Source: Niallia sp. Man26 (lineage in GTDB: Bacteria > Bacillota > Bacilli > Bacillales > Cytobacillaceae). Taken from it: 64,000 nt of DNA. The notes under the pieces are model-generated. The model made no database searches. It was not told where the DNA came from and saw nothing but the letters and a program-made list of their open reading frames with translations. Below, one piece after another: positions 52,888 through 62,014 of the stretch (position 1 is its first letter; each line of letters begins with the position of its first letter). The stretch is from contig NZ_CP095744.1 in NCBI RefSeq assembly GCF_022049065.2, positions 868,001-932,000 on the forward strand. The letters are read 5' to 3'. Both the position numbers and the translations under genes were made by a program.

Positions 52888-53859
52888 TTATCGTGTTTTC
52901 CGATAGTGCAAAGGAGTTTCTCCATATTTCTGCTTAAACATTTTGTAAAAATAACTGGGATCATTATAGCCGATTTCATAAGTGATATCTGCAATTGGCA
53001 TATTCGTTTCCCGCAGCAGTTTTTTTGCTACGCTTAATCGTTTATCGTTCAATAATTCAAAAAAACCTTTCCCTAAATTTTGTTTAATTTTAGAAGACAG
53101 GTAGTTTTTATTAAATTTAAATGTTTTTGCAAGGGAAGCAAGTGATACATCCTGATAATGACAGTCTATGTAGCGGATGATTTCAATCATTTTACTGTCC
53201 ATCGTGTTCTGCTTCTCGCCCCAAGCCCGATTTTCCAGTATACGACTCAGTTCATAACTTAATATGGAAAAGTAATGTTTCATAACCTCCTGTTTGAAAT
53301 GCTTTTGATTAAAATATTCAACCATCATATTCCGTAGTACGGATAAAATCGTCTCTTTTCCTGACACATCAATCAGTAAAAAAGTGCTGTGAGCGGATTT
53401 TTCGCGAATAGCATTAAGCAGAAATTCGCTGAAAATCGAATGTGATTGGAAAGAGTCAAACAAAATATCCATCGAGAAAAAATTCTCATGTACTAAAATA
53501 TTGATTAAAATATCATTTTCTCCAATATTATCAACTTTTTGGACCACATCTTTATCCATTACGATAATGTGGTCCTTTTTTAGTTCAATTTTTTCATCAT
53601 TAATATACTGCGTACAGTATCCAGAATACATATAGTTTATTTCAACAAAGTCGTGGGTGTGTGCTGGAGTGTATGAAAATCTTTGCTGTTTATTGATAAA
53701 AATATTTCCCTCAAGAAAAAATGCCTCTTTTGGGATTTTCGGGACTTTTTGAAGGGCATAAGGAAGGTTTAACTCGTTAATATTTTGTTTTTCTTTTCGT
53801 TGAATCTTTTCAACTTCTGTATGGCTGAAAAGGTACTCATCTAATGTCGATAATTCCAT
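52888..53859 (-). CDS. AraC-family regulator with cupin N-terminus
   Basis: 323 aa from ATG 53859 (GGAAAGGAT upstream; the frame is open to 53916). An AraC-type cupin domain (FSYTPAHTHDFVEINYMYSG, the metal/sugar-binding His region) is followed by two C-terminal helix-turn-helix motifs (DVSLASLAKTFKFNKNYLSS; MPIADITYEIGYNDPSYFYK with KMFKQKYGETPLHYRK). Divergent from a rhamnosidase-like gene and MFS transporter, which it probably activates in response to their substrate. Confidence 0.88.
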   Translation of the reverse strand: MELSTLDEYLFSHTEVEKIQRKEKQNINELNLPYALQKVPKIPKEAFFLEGNIFINKQQRFSYTPAHTHDFVEINYMYSGYCTQYINDEKIELKKDHIIVMDKDVVQKVDNIGENDILINILVHENFFSMDILFDSFQSHSIFSEFLLNAIREKSAHSTFLLIDVSGKETILSVLRNMMVEYFNQKHFKQEVMKHYFSILSYELSRILENRAWGEKQNTMDSKMIEIIRYIDCHYQDVSLASLAKTFKFNKNYLSSKIKQNLGKGFFELLNDKRLSVAKKLLRETNMPIADITYEIGYNDPSYFYKMFKQKYGETPLHYRKTR

Positions 53860-53962
53860 GTGCTTAATATCCTTTCCGAATATTTTACTAAACCTGAACA
53901 AAGACCATATTTTCAAGAATAAATGCCATTTTATCTAGATTTTATTTAGATTATACTTCGTA

Positions 53963-53976
53963 TGTAAGCGTTTCAC
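53963..53976 (+). promoter_or_regulatory. cre site (CcpA) before the rhamnosidase-like gene
   Basis: TGTAAGCGTTTCAC fits the cre consensus (TGNAANCGNWNNCW). It lies 25 bp before the start codon in the divergent promoter region, so glucose repression of the operon is likely. Confidence 0.65.
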
Positions 53977-54000
53977 AAGTAGTGAGAAAGGATGAAAATA

Positions 54001-56016
54001 GTGAATTATTGGATTTGGTTTCCAGGAGATTTTGAAATTTACCATATTATGAAACAAAATTTTAGTCGAGAAGAACGTGGCTTTGATTGGCCTGCCTATT
54101 GGTTTACAGCTGGTTGGAACCATAATGTTAAGTTTAAACAAACGTATCATCTCAAAGAAAAGACAACTTTTACGGTACATGCTAAGGGGAAGGGGCATGT
54201 AGCTGTTACAAGACGGGAGGAGGCTGGTAGTGAACAAGTCGATAAATACCCATTTGAACAAACTATTACTTGTAATCCAGGTAAAATAACGGTTGAAGTG
54301 ATTGTTTGTCATTTGGAAGGATTGCCTAGTATCTTTGTGTGCGGGCAAACTATATTTTCTGATGAGACTTGGTTGGCTTCAAACTATATCGAATCAGATC
54401 AGGCTGTAGGTGTAAGCGCTCTTTTTGTGGATAAAGAGCAAGATCCGATGGAATTTCCTTACACATATGAACAGAAGACACCCTCGAAGATTGAATATGT
54501 AAATGGAGGTACATTGCTAGATTTCGGTCATACCATTACAGCAAAAACAAAAGTGACTTTCTCCGAAAGATTTCAACCTATTACGTGTTGTTATGGTGAG
54601 AGCAGGACAGAAGCACTTGATGTTAAGGACTGTTACCTCAAACAAGTGATAAACACTCGTGATGATAAAGACCTTGAACTATTGGAAGAAAACACTTTTG
54701 TTACCCGACTGCGAGCGTTTCGCTATATCTTTTTACCCAATGTAATGGAAGATTCAGTAATGATTACTGCTATCCGGCAATATGTTGAGTTCGGCGGAGT
54801 AAGTCAGTTCCACTCATCAGATCAGCAGCTCAACCAAATTTGGGAGGTTGCCGATCGCACTTTCCGTACTTGCAGTGATATCTTCTTTTTAGATGGAGTT
54901 AAACGGGATAAATGGGTATGGTCGGGAGATGCCTATCAAAGCTATTTCATTAATCGCTATAGTTTTTTCAACAAAGAAATTGTTGAGCGGACAATTCTTG
55001 GGCTCCGCGGTACCAATCTTATGCAACAACATCTTAATACAATTATCGATTATTCCCTGTATTGGCTGATAAGCATTGAAGAGTATTATCAAACATTTAG
55101 TGATCGCAGATTTATTGAGGGAATTTATCCGAAAATGGTATCCCTGCTGCAATATTGTGAATCCCAAACGAATGAACACGGTTTTATTTACGGTAAACCA
55201 GGTGATTGGGTGTATATTGATTGGGCAGAGTTTGATATTTCAGGCCCGCTCTGTGCAGAACAAATGCTGCTGGCCCGTGCTTATCAAAGCATGATGAGCG
55301 TTGAGAAAGCATTGGGAATGCCAAATGGAGACTTACAAGCAAAATCAGAAAAGCTAATAGCCAATATCCATAAATATTATTGGGACGAAGAGAAGGGCGG
55401 CTTTATAGACAGTTATGAATCTGGTAAACGGAACATAACAAAACATGCTAACATCTTTGCCATACTGTTTAATATAGTTGATGAAAAAAAAGCAGCGATT
55501 ATTAAAAAGAATGTTTTATTAAATCCAGCAATTAATGATATTCATACACCGTATTTTAAGTTTTGGGAGCTTGAAGTAATGGCACAAATTGGTGAATATT
55601 CGTATGTCCTTGAGCAAGTTAAATCCTACTGGGGCGGGATGTTAGCTGAAGGTGCGACGACTTTCTGGGAATATTACGACCCTAACGAAACAGGTGCCGA
55701 AAAATATGCAATGTATGGTGATAAATATGGGAAAAGTCTCTGTCACGCATGGGGGGCCAGTCCTATTTATTTAGTCGGGCGTTACCTGTTAGGCGTTCAG
55801 CCCACAGCACCAGGGTACAAAAGCTTTGAAGTGGCTCCACAAGTAGGCCTTTTTAAAGATTTCTCCTGTGAATTGCCAGTCGGAGCAGGGCAAGTAAAAG
55901 TTGAATGGAGCAAGCAACAACTTACTGTTACAGCAAACGTATCTGGAGGAGTTCTTCATCTAGCTAATCGAATTATTCCTATCGAAAGAGAGCAGGAATT
56001 AATTATTAACTTATAA
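54001..56016 (+). CDS. Alpha-L-rhamnosidase-like glycoside hydrolase (GH78 type)
   Basis: 671 aa from GTG 54001 (AAAGGATG upstream; ATG 53992 lacks spacing). N-terminal beta domains, then an (alpha/alpha)6 barrel. The segment FLDGVKRDKWVWSGDAYQSY is the conserved D-x-x-x-R-D/E-x-x-W catalytic region of bacterial rhamnosidases (acidic residues), and FKFWELEVMAQIGEYSYVLE with GATTFWEYYDPNETG carries the second catalytic Glu region. No signal peptide, so it acts inside the cell on imported oligosaccharides, matching the MFS transporter that follows 18 bp later. Exact glycosidic specificity is uncertain. Confidence 0.8.
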   Translation: MNYWIWFPGDFEIYHIMKQNFSREERGFDWPAYWFTAGWNHNVKFKQTYHLKEKTTFTVHAKGKGHVAVTRREEAGSEQVDKYPFEQTITCNPGKITVEVIVCHLEGLPSIFVCGQTIFSDETWLASNYIESDQAVGVSALFVDKEQDPMEFPYTYEQKTPSKIEYVNGGTLLDFGHTITAKTKVTFSERFQPITCCYGESRTEALDVKDCYLKQVINTRDDKDLELLEENTFVTRLRAFRYIFLPNVMEDSVMITAIRQYVEFGGVSQFHSSDQQLNQIWEVADRTFRTCSDIFFLDGVKRDKWVWSGDAYQSYFINRYSFFNKEIVERTILGLRGTNLMQQHLNTIIDYSLYWLISIEEYYQTFSDRRFIEGIYPKMVSLLQYCESQTNEHGFIYGKPGDWVYIDWAEFDISGPLCAEQMLLARAYQSMMSVEKALGMPNGDLQAKSEKLIANIHKYYWDEEKGGFIDSYESGKRNITKHANIFAILFNIVDEKKAAIIKKNVLLNPAINDIHTPYFKFWELEVMAQIGEYSYVLEQVKSYWGGMLAEGATTFWEYYDPNETGAEKYAMYGDKYGKSLCHAWGASPIYLVGRYLLGVQPTAPGYKSFEVAPQVGLFKDFSCELPVGAGQVKVEWSKQQLTVTANVSGGVLHLANRIIPIEREQELIINL

Positions 56017-56034
56017 AAAAGGGAGTAAATGAAT

Positions 56035-57345
56035 ATGGAGAAATCACAAGATAAGCTTTCAGGTAAAGACTGGTTTTTAGCAAGTGTTGCAGGTGTTGCT
56101 TCCTACCTGGATGCCGCATTGCTTGTCAGCGCCGGCATTGCTCTAGCAATTTGGTCTGACCATTTCGGCATTAATCCATGGTGGACAGGAGTTATCAGCA
56201 CAGCGCTAACCCTTTCTGTTGCGATCGGGGCATTGTTTGGCGGCCGTTTATCTGATAAATTTGGCCGGGTCCGTGTCTTTAACATCGATATTCTGCTTGT
56301 AGCAATCGGCAGTATTATCATCGCCTTTTCTAATAGTATGCCAATGCTACTCATTGGGTTAATTATCGCAGGACTTGCATCAGGGGCAGATCTGCCAACA
56401 TCGCTTGCTGTCATTACGGAGCGTGTTTCACCGAAACATCATGGTAAAGTTATCACTATTACGGAGATGTTTTGGATTCTCGGGATTCTCCTTTCACAAG
56501 CACTTGGTTTCTTAACTTCTACCATGGATATGACAGGGACACGGGTGTTGTTCATTTGGATTGCCGCAATAGCCATGATTAATTGGGGCATTAGGGTGTT
56601 TTCCAAAAAGTTTCGTCAAGTTGAACATGAACTTTACGAACAAAATGCACATGAAAATAATCGCGCTCAACCAGCACAAAAAGTTTCCATCAAAGCAATT
56701 TTTGCTTCCAAAAAGTATATGGTGCCGCTCATCTCGATTACTGGTTTTTATCTGTTTTGGAATATCCCAACAAATACTTGGGGCTCGTTCGTCAATTATT
56801 TCCTTGTTACCATTAACGGACGGACCCAATCATATTCAACTGCACTAGGCTTCTTTGCCAACCTTGCTGCAATTGCCGTTCTCTTTTTCATTTATATGAA
56901 ATTAGCTGATACTAAATATCGATACACAATGATGCATACCGGAATTTTTCTTTGTGTTCTGTCTTTCGTGATTTCTGGAATTTTTGGCGGAACATCATGG
57001 ATTATTTTCTCTGCCGCTTACTTTATTTACTCTGCTTGTAATAACTTACATGGAGAATCAATTTATAAAATTTGGACCCAATCATTCTATCCGCCAGATT
57101 TGCGGGCAAGCGTCACAGGCTTTTCAATTGCTGTTGTCCGTATTTTAACAGCGGTGTGCTCTGTATTTACACCAGTCATTATGAACTACTCACCAGACCT
57201 TCTAATGTGGATGCTAGTTGCCTCACTAGTCATCTGCTGGGCATTCGCAGCTGCAACAATAAAATTAGTAAAAAAATATAATATTCACGATCCTGGAATA
57301 AGACATTCTGTAACAAATAAGGATACTGGTCTTTCACAAAGGTGA
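56035..57345 (+). CDS. MFS sugar transporter
   Basis: 436 aa from ATG 56035 (GGGAG 9 bases before; 56029 also possible). Twelve membrane helices with the MFS loop motif GGRLSDKFGRVRVF (between TM2 and TM3) and the sugar-porter-like ASGADLPTSLAVITERVSPK. It follows the rhamnosidase-like gene by 12-18 bp under the same AraC/cre control, so it probably imports the hydrolase's substrate. Confidence 0.85.
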   Translation: MEKSQDKLSGKDWFLASVAGVASYLDAALLVSAGIALAIWSDHFGINPWWTGVISTALTLSVAIGALFGGRLSDKFGRVRVFNIDILLVAIGSIIIAFSNSMPMLLIGLIIAGLASGADLPTSLAVITERVSPKHHGKVITITEMFWILGILLSQALGFLTSTMDMTGTRVLFIWIAAIAMINWGIRVFSKKFRQVEHELYEQNAHENNRAQPAQKVSIKAIFASKKYMVPLISITGFYLFWNIPTNTWGSFVNYFLVTINGRTQSYSTALGFFANLAAIAVLFFIYMKLADTKYRYTMMHTGIFLCVLSFVISGIFGGTSWIIFSAAYFIYSACNNLHGESIYKIWTQSFYPPDLRASVTGFSIAVVRILTAVCSVFTPVIMNYSPDLLMWMLVASLVICWAFAAATIKLVKKYNIHDPGIRHSVTNKDTGLSQR

Positions 57346-57358
57346 TTTTGATTTAAGA

Positions 57359-57396
57359 AGTCTCATGTTTCTTAAGAGTTAACATGAGACTTTTTT
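57359..57396 (+). terminator. Terminator of the sugar operon
   Basis: AAGTCTCATGTT pairs with AACATGAGACTT, followed by T6. Confidence 0.85.
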
Positions 57397-57795
57397 GTAT
57401 GTAGTTAATTGGTTGCTGCTTGTGTTAAGTGACAGATAACATAATTTATTGTTAGATTTCATTAGAAAACTAAAGAATTCTTATAGACAGGTACTTATAT
57501 TCTGAACTCTTCAAGGATATTCTGTTAAAGAAGTGGCTAAAGTATTATATTGGTCGAAAAGAATAATTAAGGGACTTTAAGTAGTGGGTTACGGAGAATA
57601 AGAAAACAATCAATAATCGATGGAAACTATAGGGAGTGACATTAATATGGATGTTTACTCCATGATTTTAATATTTTTTCCCTAGTGTACGTGTGAATTT
57701 GCCTGATTGTACGATTTTTTTTGTTTTGAATTCTTTTATAATAAATGTATAGAGGAGGATACGGACGAGTGGAATAAAATAAGGAGCTGACAAAA
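57397..57795. other. Intergenic region with HTH-like remnant at 57506-57580
   Basis: A 25-codon stretch reads GYSVKEVAKVLYWSKRIIKG, a helix-turn-helix like that of MerR/excisionase N-termini, flanked by stops. It is probably a decayed gene fragment. A possible promoter -10 TATAAT lies near 57738. Confidence 0.3.
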
Positions 57796-57918
57796 ATGAA
57801 AAATAAACTAGTGTACGGGATTGTATTCAGTGTTTCACTTCTGGCAGGGTTTATTTTATTCTTTGCGGAAAAGAGGTACAGCAAGGAATATAAGAATAAC
57901 AACAATACGAGTTTATAG
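57796..57918 (+). CDS. Small membrane protein (40 aa)
   Basis: ATG 57796 after AAGGAGCTGACAAAA. One membrane helix (KLVYGIVFSVSLLAGFILFF) followed by a charged, Asn-rich tail (EKRYSKEYKNNNNTSL). A hairpin terminator follows at 57942. Clean ribosome site and terminator suggest a real small protein; function unknown. Confidence 0.55.
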   Translation: MKNKLVYGIVFSVSLLAGFILFFAEKRYSKEYKNNNNTSL

Positions 57919-57941
57919 TTATCCAACAGTTGGAGCGTACA

Positions 57942-57975
57942 AAAAGAGAAGTCTGCATTTAACAGACTTCTTTTC
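57942..57975. terminator. Bidirectional terminator
   Basis: AGAAGTCTG pairs with CAGACTTCT, followed by TTTT. Confidence 0.8.
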
Positions 57976-57987
57976 ATTTTTATAGCA

Positions 57988-58434
57988 CTATTTAATGCTT
58001 TCATGATTCTTTTCTTTTTCAATAATATCTTTTACAACATCGTCAATGGTAATATGACTTAAAGCTTTCTCCATTGCTGATTGAGCAATGGTAAAGAGAG
58101 GAAGTACTGCGTCTTGTATATTTCTTCCAACAGGACAATCAGGGTTTGGGTTGTCGTGTATACTAAAGAGCTCTTTTTCTTGAACGACGTTTACAGCTTT
58201 ATAAACATCATGCAAAGTAATCTCAGATAACTTTTTTGCTGCTTGAGCTCCGGCAATTCCTGGACGGACGTTAATTAAGCCGGCATTTTTAAGCATGCCC
58301 ATTATCTTTCTGATAACAGCGGGATTTGTATTTACACTGCTTGCTAGAAACTCAGAGGAGATAACACTTGTTTTATTTATTTCAATAAGAGTCAGTATAT
58401 GAATACCAACAGCAAAACGACTGCTGATCGACAT
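57988..58434 (-). CDS. Rrf2-family transcriptional regulator (YwnA-like)
   Basis: 148 aa from ATG 58434 (AAGGTG upstream; the frame is open to 58470). Rrf2 winged helix (MSISSRFAVGIHILTLIEIN, SSVNTNPAVIRKIMGMLKNA) and wing GLINVRPGIAGAQAAK. A single Cys in NPNPDCPVGRNIQDA may be redox-sensing; it lacks the three-Cys Fe-S site of IscR/NsrR. Divergent from a quinone-reductase-like gene and a YwnB-like gene, so it probably represses them, as YwnA sits beside ywnB in Bacillus subtilis. Confidence 0.85.
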   Translation of the reverse strand: MSISSRFAVGIHILTLIEINKTSVISSEFLASSVNTNPAVIRKIMGMLKNAGLINVRPGIAGAQAAKKLSEITLHDVYKAVNVVQEKELFSIHDNPNPDCPVGRNIQDAVLPLFTIAQSAMEKALSHITIDDVVKDIIEKEKNHESIK

Positions 58435-58545
58435 GTGAAACACCTTCCTAACGATAAGTTCAATTTTCATGTAATTATTCTGGTTACAACTATATTATAC
58501 CTAAAAATCTTAAAAAGTCTCGGGAAAAACAATTTTATATACCTG

Positions 58546-58603
58546 TTGACAAGTTAGATACATGTAACTTATATTATTACTTGTAACAACTATTGATACA
58601 AGT
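58546..58603 (+). promoter_or_regulatory. Promoter and operator of the Rrf2-controlled locus
   Basis: TTGACA (58546-58551), 18 bp, TATATT (58570-58575). An inverted repeat ACTTGTA-N11-TACAAGT at 58579-58603 overlaps the start-site region, with a related ATACATGTAAC in the spacer. These are likely operator sites for the divergent Rrf2 regulator. Confidence 0.55.
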
Positions 58604-58660
58604 GATTAACTGTGAACGAAGTTATTAATGATAAGCATAGAAAAAAGTGGAGGAATGGTA

Positions 58661-59230
58661 ATGAATCATTTAGTTATTTATGCACATCCAAACGAAGAAA
58701 GCTTTAACCATGCTATTCTCGGTACGGTCGTTGAGTCTTTACAAGAGAAAAGTCATGAAGTTATGGTTAGGGATTTATATGCAATTGGGATAGACCCGGT
58801 TTTAAAGTTTGATGGTAAGGGTGAAGTAGATCCAGAAATTAAAAAAGAACAAGAATATATCAGCAAAGCAGACGTTATTACACTCATTTATCCAATCTGG
58901 TGGACAGGAATGCCGGCTATTTTAAAAGGCTATATTGACAGAGTGTACTCCTACGGATTTGCTTATCAGTACAATACTGATGGTGGTATAGATAAGCTGC
59001 TAGCAGGGAAGAAAGGTCTTATTATCAATACTCACGGAACACCGAAGGATATTTATGATTCTATTGGAATGACAGAAGCACTAAAGAAAACCTCTACAAC
59101 AGGAATATTTGAATTTTGCGGTATTGAAAGTGTTGGTCATTTAACTTTTGGCAGCGTTCCTTCAGTGGATGATTCAACAAGAAAAGGAATGCTTGAAGAA
59201 ATTAAAAACGAAGTAAACTCATTGTTTTAA
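58661..59230 (+). CDS. NAD(P)H:quinone oxidoreductase-like flavoprotein (flavodoxin fold)
   Basis: 189 aa from ATG 58661 (GGAGG 7 bases before; frame open to 58628). Begins MNHLVIYAHPNEESFNHAIL, the FMN/FAD phosphate loop of the KefF/YwrO/DT-diaphorase family, and contains ADVITLIYPIWWTGMPAILK and GYIDRVYSYGFAY, typical of it. Reduces quinones or thiol-stress electrophiles. First gene after the Rrf2 operator. Confidence 0.88.
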   Translation: MNHLVIYAHPNEESFNHAILGTVVESLQEKSHEVMVRDLYAIGIDPVLKFDGKGEVDPEIKKEQEYISKADVITLIYPIWWTGMPAILKGYIDRVYSYGFAYQYNTDGGIDKLLAGKKGLIINTHGTPKDIYDSIGMTEALKKTSTTGIFEFCGIESVGHLTFGSVPSVDDSTRKGMLEEIKNEVNSLF

Positions 59231-59297
59231 CTAAGCAAGTAGCCTTTAGGTGGAAGAGTTGTAACTATTAAAATTATAATTATAGGAGGAGTTTATA

Positions 59298-59937
59298 ATG
59301 AAAATTGCAATTATTGGTGCTAGTGGTAAAGCAGGAAACTTAATTTTAAAAGAAGCAGTAGAACGGGGCCATGAGGTTACAGCAATTGTAAGAGACACTG
59401 CAAAAATACAAAATCATCAGGTAACTGTCGTTGAGAATAATGTTTTCAATTTGAAAACAGAAGATATTCAAAATTACGATGGTAGTAAATGCTTTTAATT
59501 CTGCTCCAGGCCAAGAAATCCAGCATATTGAGGCAGGTCAGGTGCTGATAGAAGCGTTAAAAGCTGCCCAAAACACTCGACTAGTTGTAGTAGGTGGAGC
59601 AGGAAGCTTATTTGTAGATGAAACGAAAACAATGCTTGTGCTGGAAACATCTGAATTCCCTAAAGCTTATTATCCAACGGCTTTTAATATGGGAGAAAAC
59701 TTAAAAGAACTGCAAAATACGAATGATATTAACTGGACATATATTAGTCCAGGAGGTTTCTTTAATCCAGAAGGCAAGCGCACAGGATTCTATCAAAAGG
59801 GCGGAGATGTTCTTTTTCTAAACTCTAAAGGTGACAGCTATATCAGTTATGCCGACTATGCAATCGCATTATTAGATGAAATTGAAAATCCACAACATAA
59901 AAACCAACGCTTTGCTGTTGTTGGGGAAGCTGAATAA
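59298..59937 (+). pseudogene. NAD(P)-binding oxidoreductase (YwnB-like), frameshifted
   Basis: Codons from ATG 59298 give KIAIIGASGKAGNLILKEAV (GxxGxxG NAD(P) motif) up to DIQNYDG, then shift and stop at 59498. The rest (VVNAFNSAPGQEIQHIEAGQ, VVVGGAGSLFVDETKTML, INWTYISPGGFFNPEGKRTG) continues in another frame to 59937. One extra G at 59480/59481 explains it. Removing one base restores a ~212-aa protein of usual length. May be a pseudogene, a sequencing error, or restarted at the ATG at 59479. Confidence 0.8.
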
Positions 59938-59952
59938 TTTTAGATTTCGCCA

Positions 59953-59985
59953 AAAACCGACCTGTATATAGGGGCGGTTTTATTC
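59953..59985 (+). terminator. Terminator after the YwnB-like gene
   Basis: AAAACCGACC pairs imperfectly with GGGGCGGTTTT across an 8-nt loop. The rest of the 350-bp gap to 60292 shows nothing recognisable. Confidence 0.6.
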
Positions 59986-60291
59986 ATGTTAATAAATTAT
60001 GCAAATCAGATTGTAATTGGTAGTAGAGCAGACCTGTCCAGTGGCGGTAGTATTTAATTTTGGTAAGAAGAAATCTTTCAGATAACTGCACACCTCAATG
60101 TAGTGAAAAGAATTAGATTTGAAAGTATTTAAATACAAAGCGTTTAAGCAAAGTGAGAAAGAAAGAGAATGATAAGCCGAATATGAGGGTATGAATGTAG
60201 TGAGGAAGTATTTATATAGTCAATAATTTTATAATACTTGCCTAAAAGGGCAAAATAATCAAGTTCATTCTATACAAAAGGAGAGTTAATA

Positions 60292-60582
60292 TTGACTAAC
60301 ATCTATAATCTATACAGCTCAGACGAAGATCACTTAGGCATTAGCAAATCCTTTCATATTCAATGCGATTTACCTCCGCATAAATTCCGCCAAATTATGA
60401 TGGAGTATCGCCGCAATAACACAGTAGGAGATGACATTCATTCATTTGTCCATTATTTAAAGGAATCATTTCCTGACTCGTTAACTACCTTTGACTATGA
60501 TGATGTCATCCAGTTTGATGCAGACCAAGAGAATAGTGCGATTCTTGCTAACTTAACAGATCAGATGAATAACTCAAAATAA
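60292..60582 (+). CDS. Hypothetical protein
   Basis: 96 aa from TTG 60292 with AAAGGAGAG 8 bases before. Soluble and acidic: NLYSSDEDHLGISKSFHIQC, PPHKFRQIMMEYRRNNTVGD, then an acidic C-terminus. No family recognised. Its own terminator has been split by the following IS3 element. Confidence 0.6.
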   Translation: MTNIYNLYSSDEDHLGISKSFHIQCDLPPHKFRQIMMEYRRNNTVGDDIHSFVHYLKESFPDSLTTFDYDDVIQFDADQENSAILANLTDQMNNSK

Positions 60583-60656
60583 TTTAAATGAACAGCTCTC
60601 CCTGAAGTGCACCCCAATTGTTAGACGAAGGTCTAACAATTGGAGGTGCCTTTTTT

Positions 60657-61169
60657 ATGGCCAAATTTTCAATAGAAGAAAAAATTAGTGCCGTTTTGGA
60701 ATATATAGATGGTGATGATGGCGTAAATACAATAGCGAGAAAAATTGGGGTTAGCTATGCTCTATTCCAAGATTGGATTAAACAATATAAGCTACATGGA
60801 GAAAAAGCCTTTGAAAAACGCTATACAAACTACTCCGTTGACTTTAAACTAGACGTATTGAAATTTATGAATGAAACTGGGACGTCTAACAAGGAAACGG
60901 CAGCTATCTTTAATATCTCATCTCCACCAACCATTTTAAAGTGGAGGAAGGCTTTTGAAGAAGGCGGAATAGATGCTCTAAAACCGAAGAAAAAGGGGCG
61001 TCCGTTTATGAGTAAAAAATCGCAGAAAAAAACAAAGAAAACACCAGATAAAGGTTCTGTGGAGGAACTGCAAGAAGAGATCTATCGTTTAAAGATGGAG
61101 AATGCCTACTTAAAAAAGTTGAATGCCTTAGTTCAGGAAAGGGAAAAGCTACAAAACAAGAAAAAGTAA
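60657..61169 (+). CDS. IS3-family transposase OrfA
   Basis: 170 aa from ATG 60657 (GGAGGTG upstream). Two helix-turn-helix segments (NTIARKIGVSYALFQDWIKQ; NKETAAIFNISSPPTILKWR) for end recognition, then a basic linker and a leucine-zipper-like coiled coil (VEELQEEIYRLKMENAYLKK). The A AAA AAG slippery heptamer at 61112-61118 allows -1 shifting into orfB to give the OrfAB transposase. Confidence 0.9.
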   Translation: MAKFSIEEKISAVLEYIDGDDGVNTIARKIGVSYALFQDWIKQYKLHGEKAFEKRYTNYSVDFKLDVLKFMNETGTSNKETAAIFNISSPPTILKWRKAFEEGGIDALKPKKKGRPFMSKKSQKKTKKTPDKGSVEELQEEIYRLKMENAYLKKLNALVQEREKLQNKKK

Positions 61170-62014
61170 AGGCGATATACGAACTAAGGAAATCATTCCC
61201 GATAACAGAGTTAATGAAAATAGCTGGTATCGCAAAAAGCACCTATTATTATCAATTAAAAGTAATACAACGTCCAGATAAGTATATAGAAATAAAGCAA
61301 CACATTGAGTTTATATACCACACGAATCAGGGGCGTTATGGCTACCGTCGAATTCACCTAGAGTTAAGAAATCGTGGTGTATATATTAATCATAAGACGG
61401 TACAACGCCTTATGAAACAACTTGGGCTAAAATCCTTGGTTCGGATAAAAAAATACCGTTCCTATAAAGGGAAAGTAGGGAAAATAGCACCTAATGTGCT
61501 AAAGCGTAACTTTGTGGCAACCAAACCGAATGAGAAGTGGGTAACTGATGTGACAGAGTTCCACTTATTTGGACAAAAGCTTTACCTATCTCCTATTCTT
61601 GATTTATACAATGGGGAAATCATTGCCTATAACATAGAAAAAAGACCTGTCTATTCCCTAGTTTCTAAGATGTTGAATCAGGCATTGGAGGCTTTGCCAG
61701 AAGGAGAGAAACCTATCCTGCACTCGGATCAAGGCTGGCACTATCAGATGAGTAATTATCGTCACGTGTTAAAACAGCATGGAATTACACAGAGTATGTC
61801 GCGAAAAGGAAATTGTTTGGATAATGCAGTCATGGAGAATTTCTTTGGCTTATTAAAGTCGGAATTATTCTACCTTCACGATTTTGAAAACATGGACCAC
61901 TTTAAAAGAGAACTGGAGAGCTACATTTATTACTATAATCACATACGAATTAAGGCAAAATTAAAAGGCATGAGTCCGGTTCAATACCGAACTCATGCCC
62001 CAGAAGCTGCCTAA
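61118..62014 (+). CDS. IS3-family transposase OrfB (DDE integrase domain)
   Basis: Open frame -1 to orfA from the slippery site (61118) to 62014; the first ATG is at 61214 (266 aa from there). rve-type DDE core: Asp in WVTDVTEFHLFGQ, Asp in LHSDQGWHYQM, Glu in DNAVMENFFGLLKSEL. HTH-like start IYELRKSFPITELMKIAGIA. All catalytic residues present, so the element may be active. Confidence 0.9.
   Translation, partial: VECLSSGKGKATKQEKVKAIYELRKSFPITELMKIAGIAKSTYYYQLKVIQRPDKYIEIKQHIEFIYHTNQGRYGYRRIHLELRNRGVYINHKTVQRLMKQLGLKSLVRIKKYRSYKGKVGKIAPNVLKRNFVATKPNEKWVTDVTEFHLFGQKLYLSPILDLYNGEIIAYNIEKRPVYSLVSKMLNQALEALPEGEKPILHSDQGWHYQMSNYRHVLKQHGITQSMSRKGNCLDNAVMENFFGLLKSELFYLHDFENMDHFKRELESYIYYYNHIRIKAKLKGMSPVQYRTHAPEAA

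Noticed and set aside
57642..58022. 126-aa minus-strand frame
   Set aside because: Overlaps the terminator, the 40-aa gene on the other strand and the end of the Rrf2 gene; no start signals.
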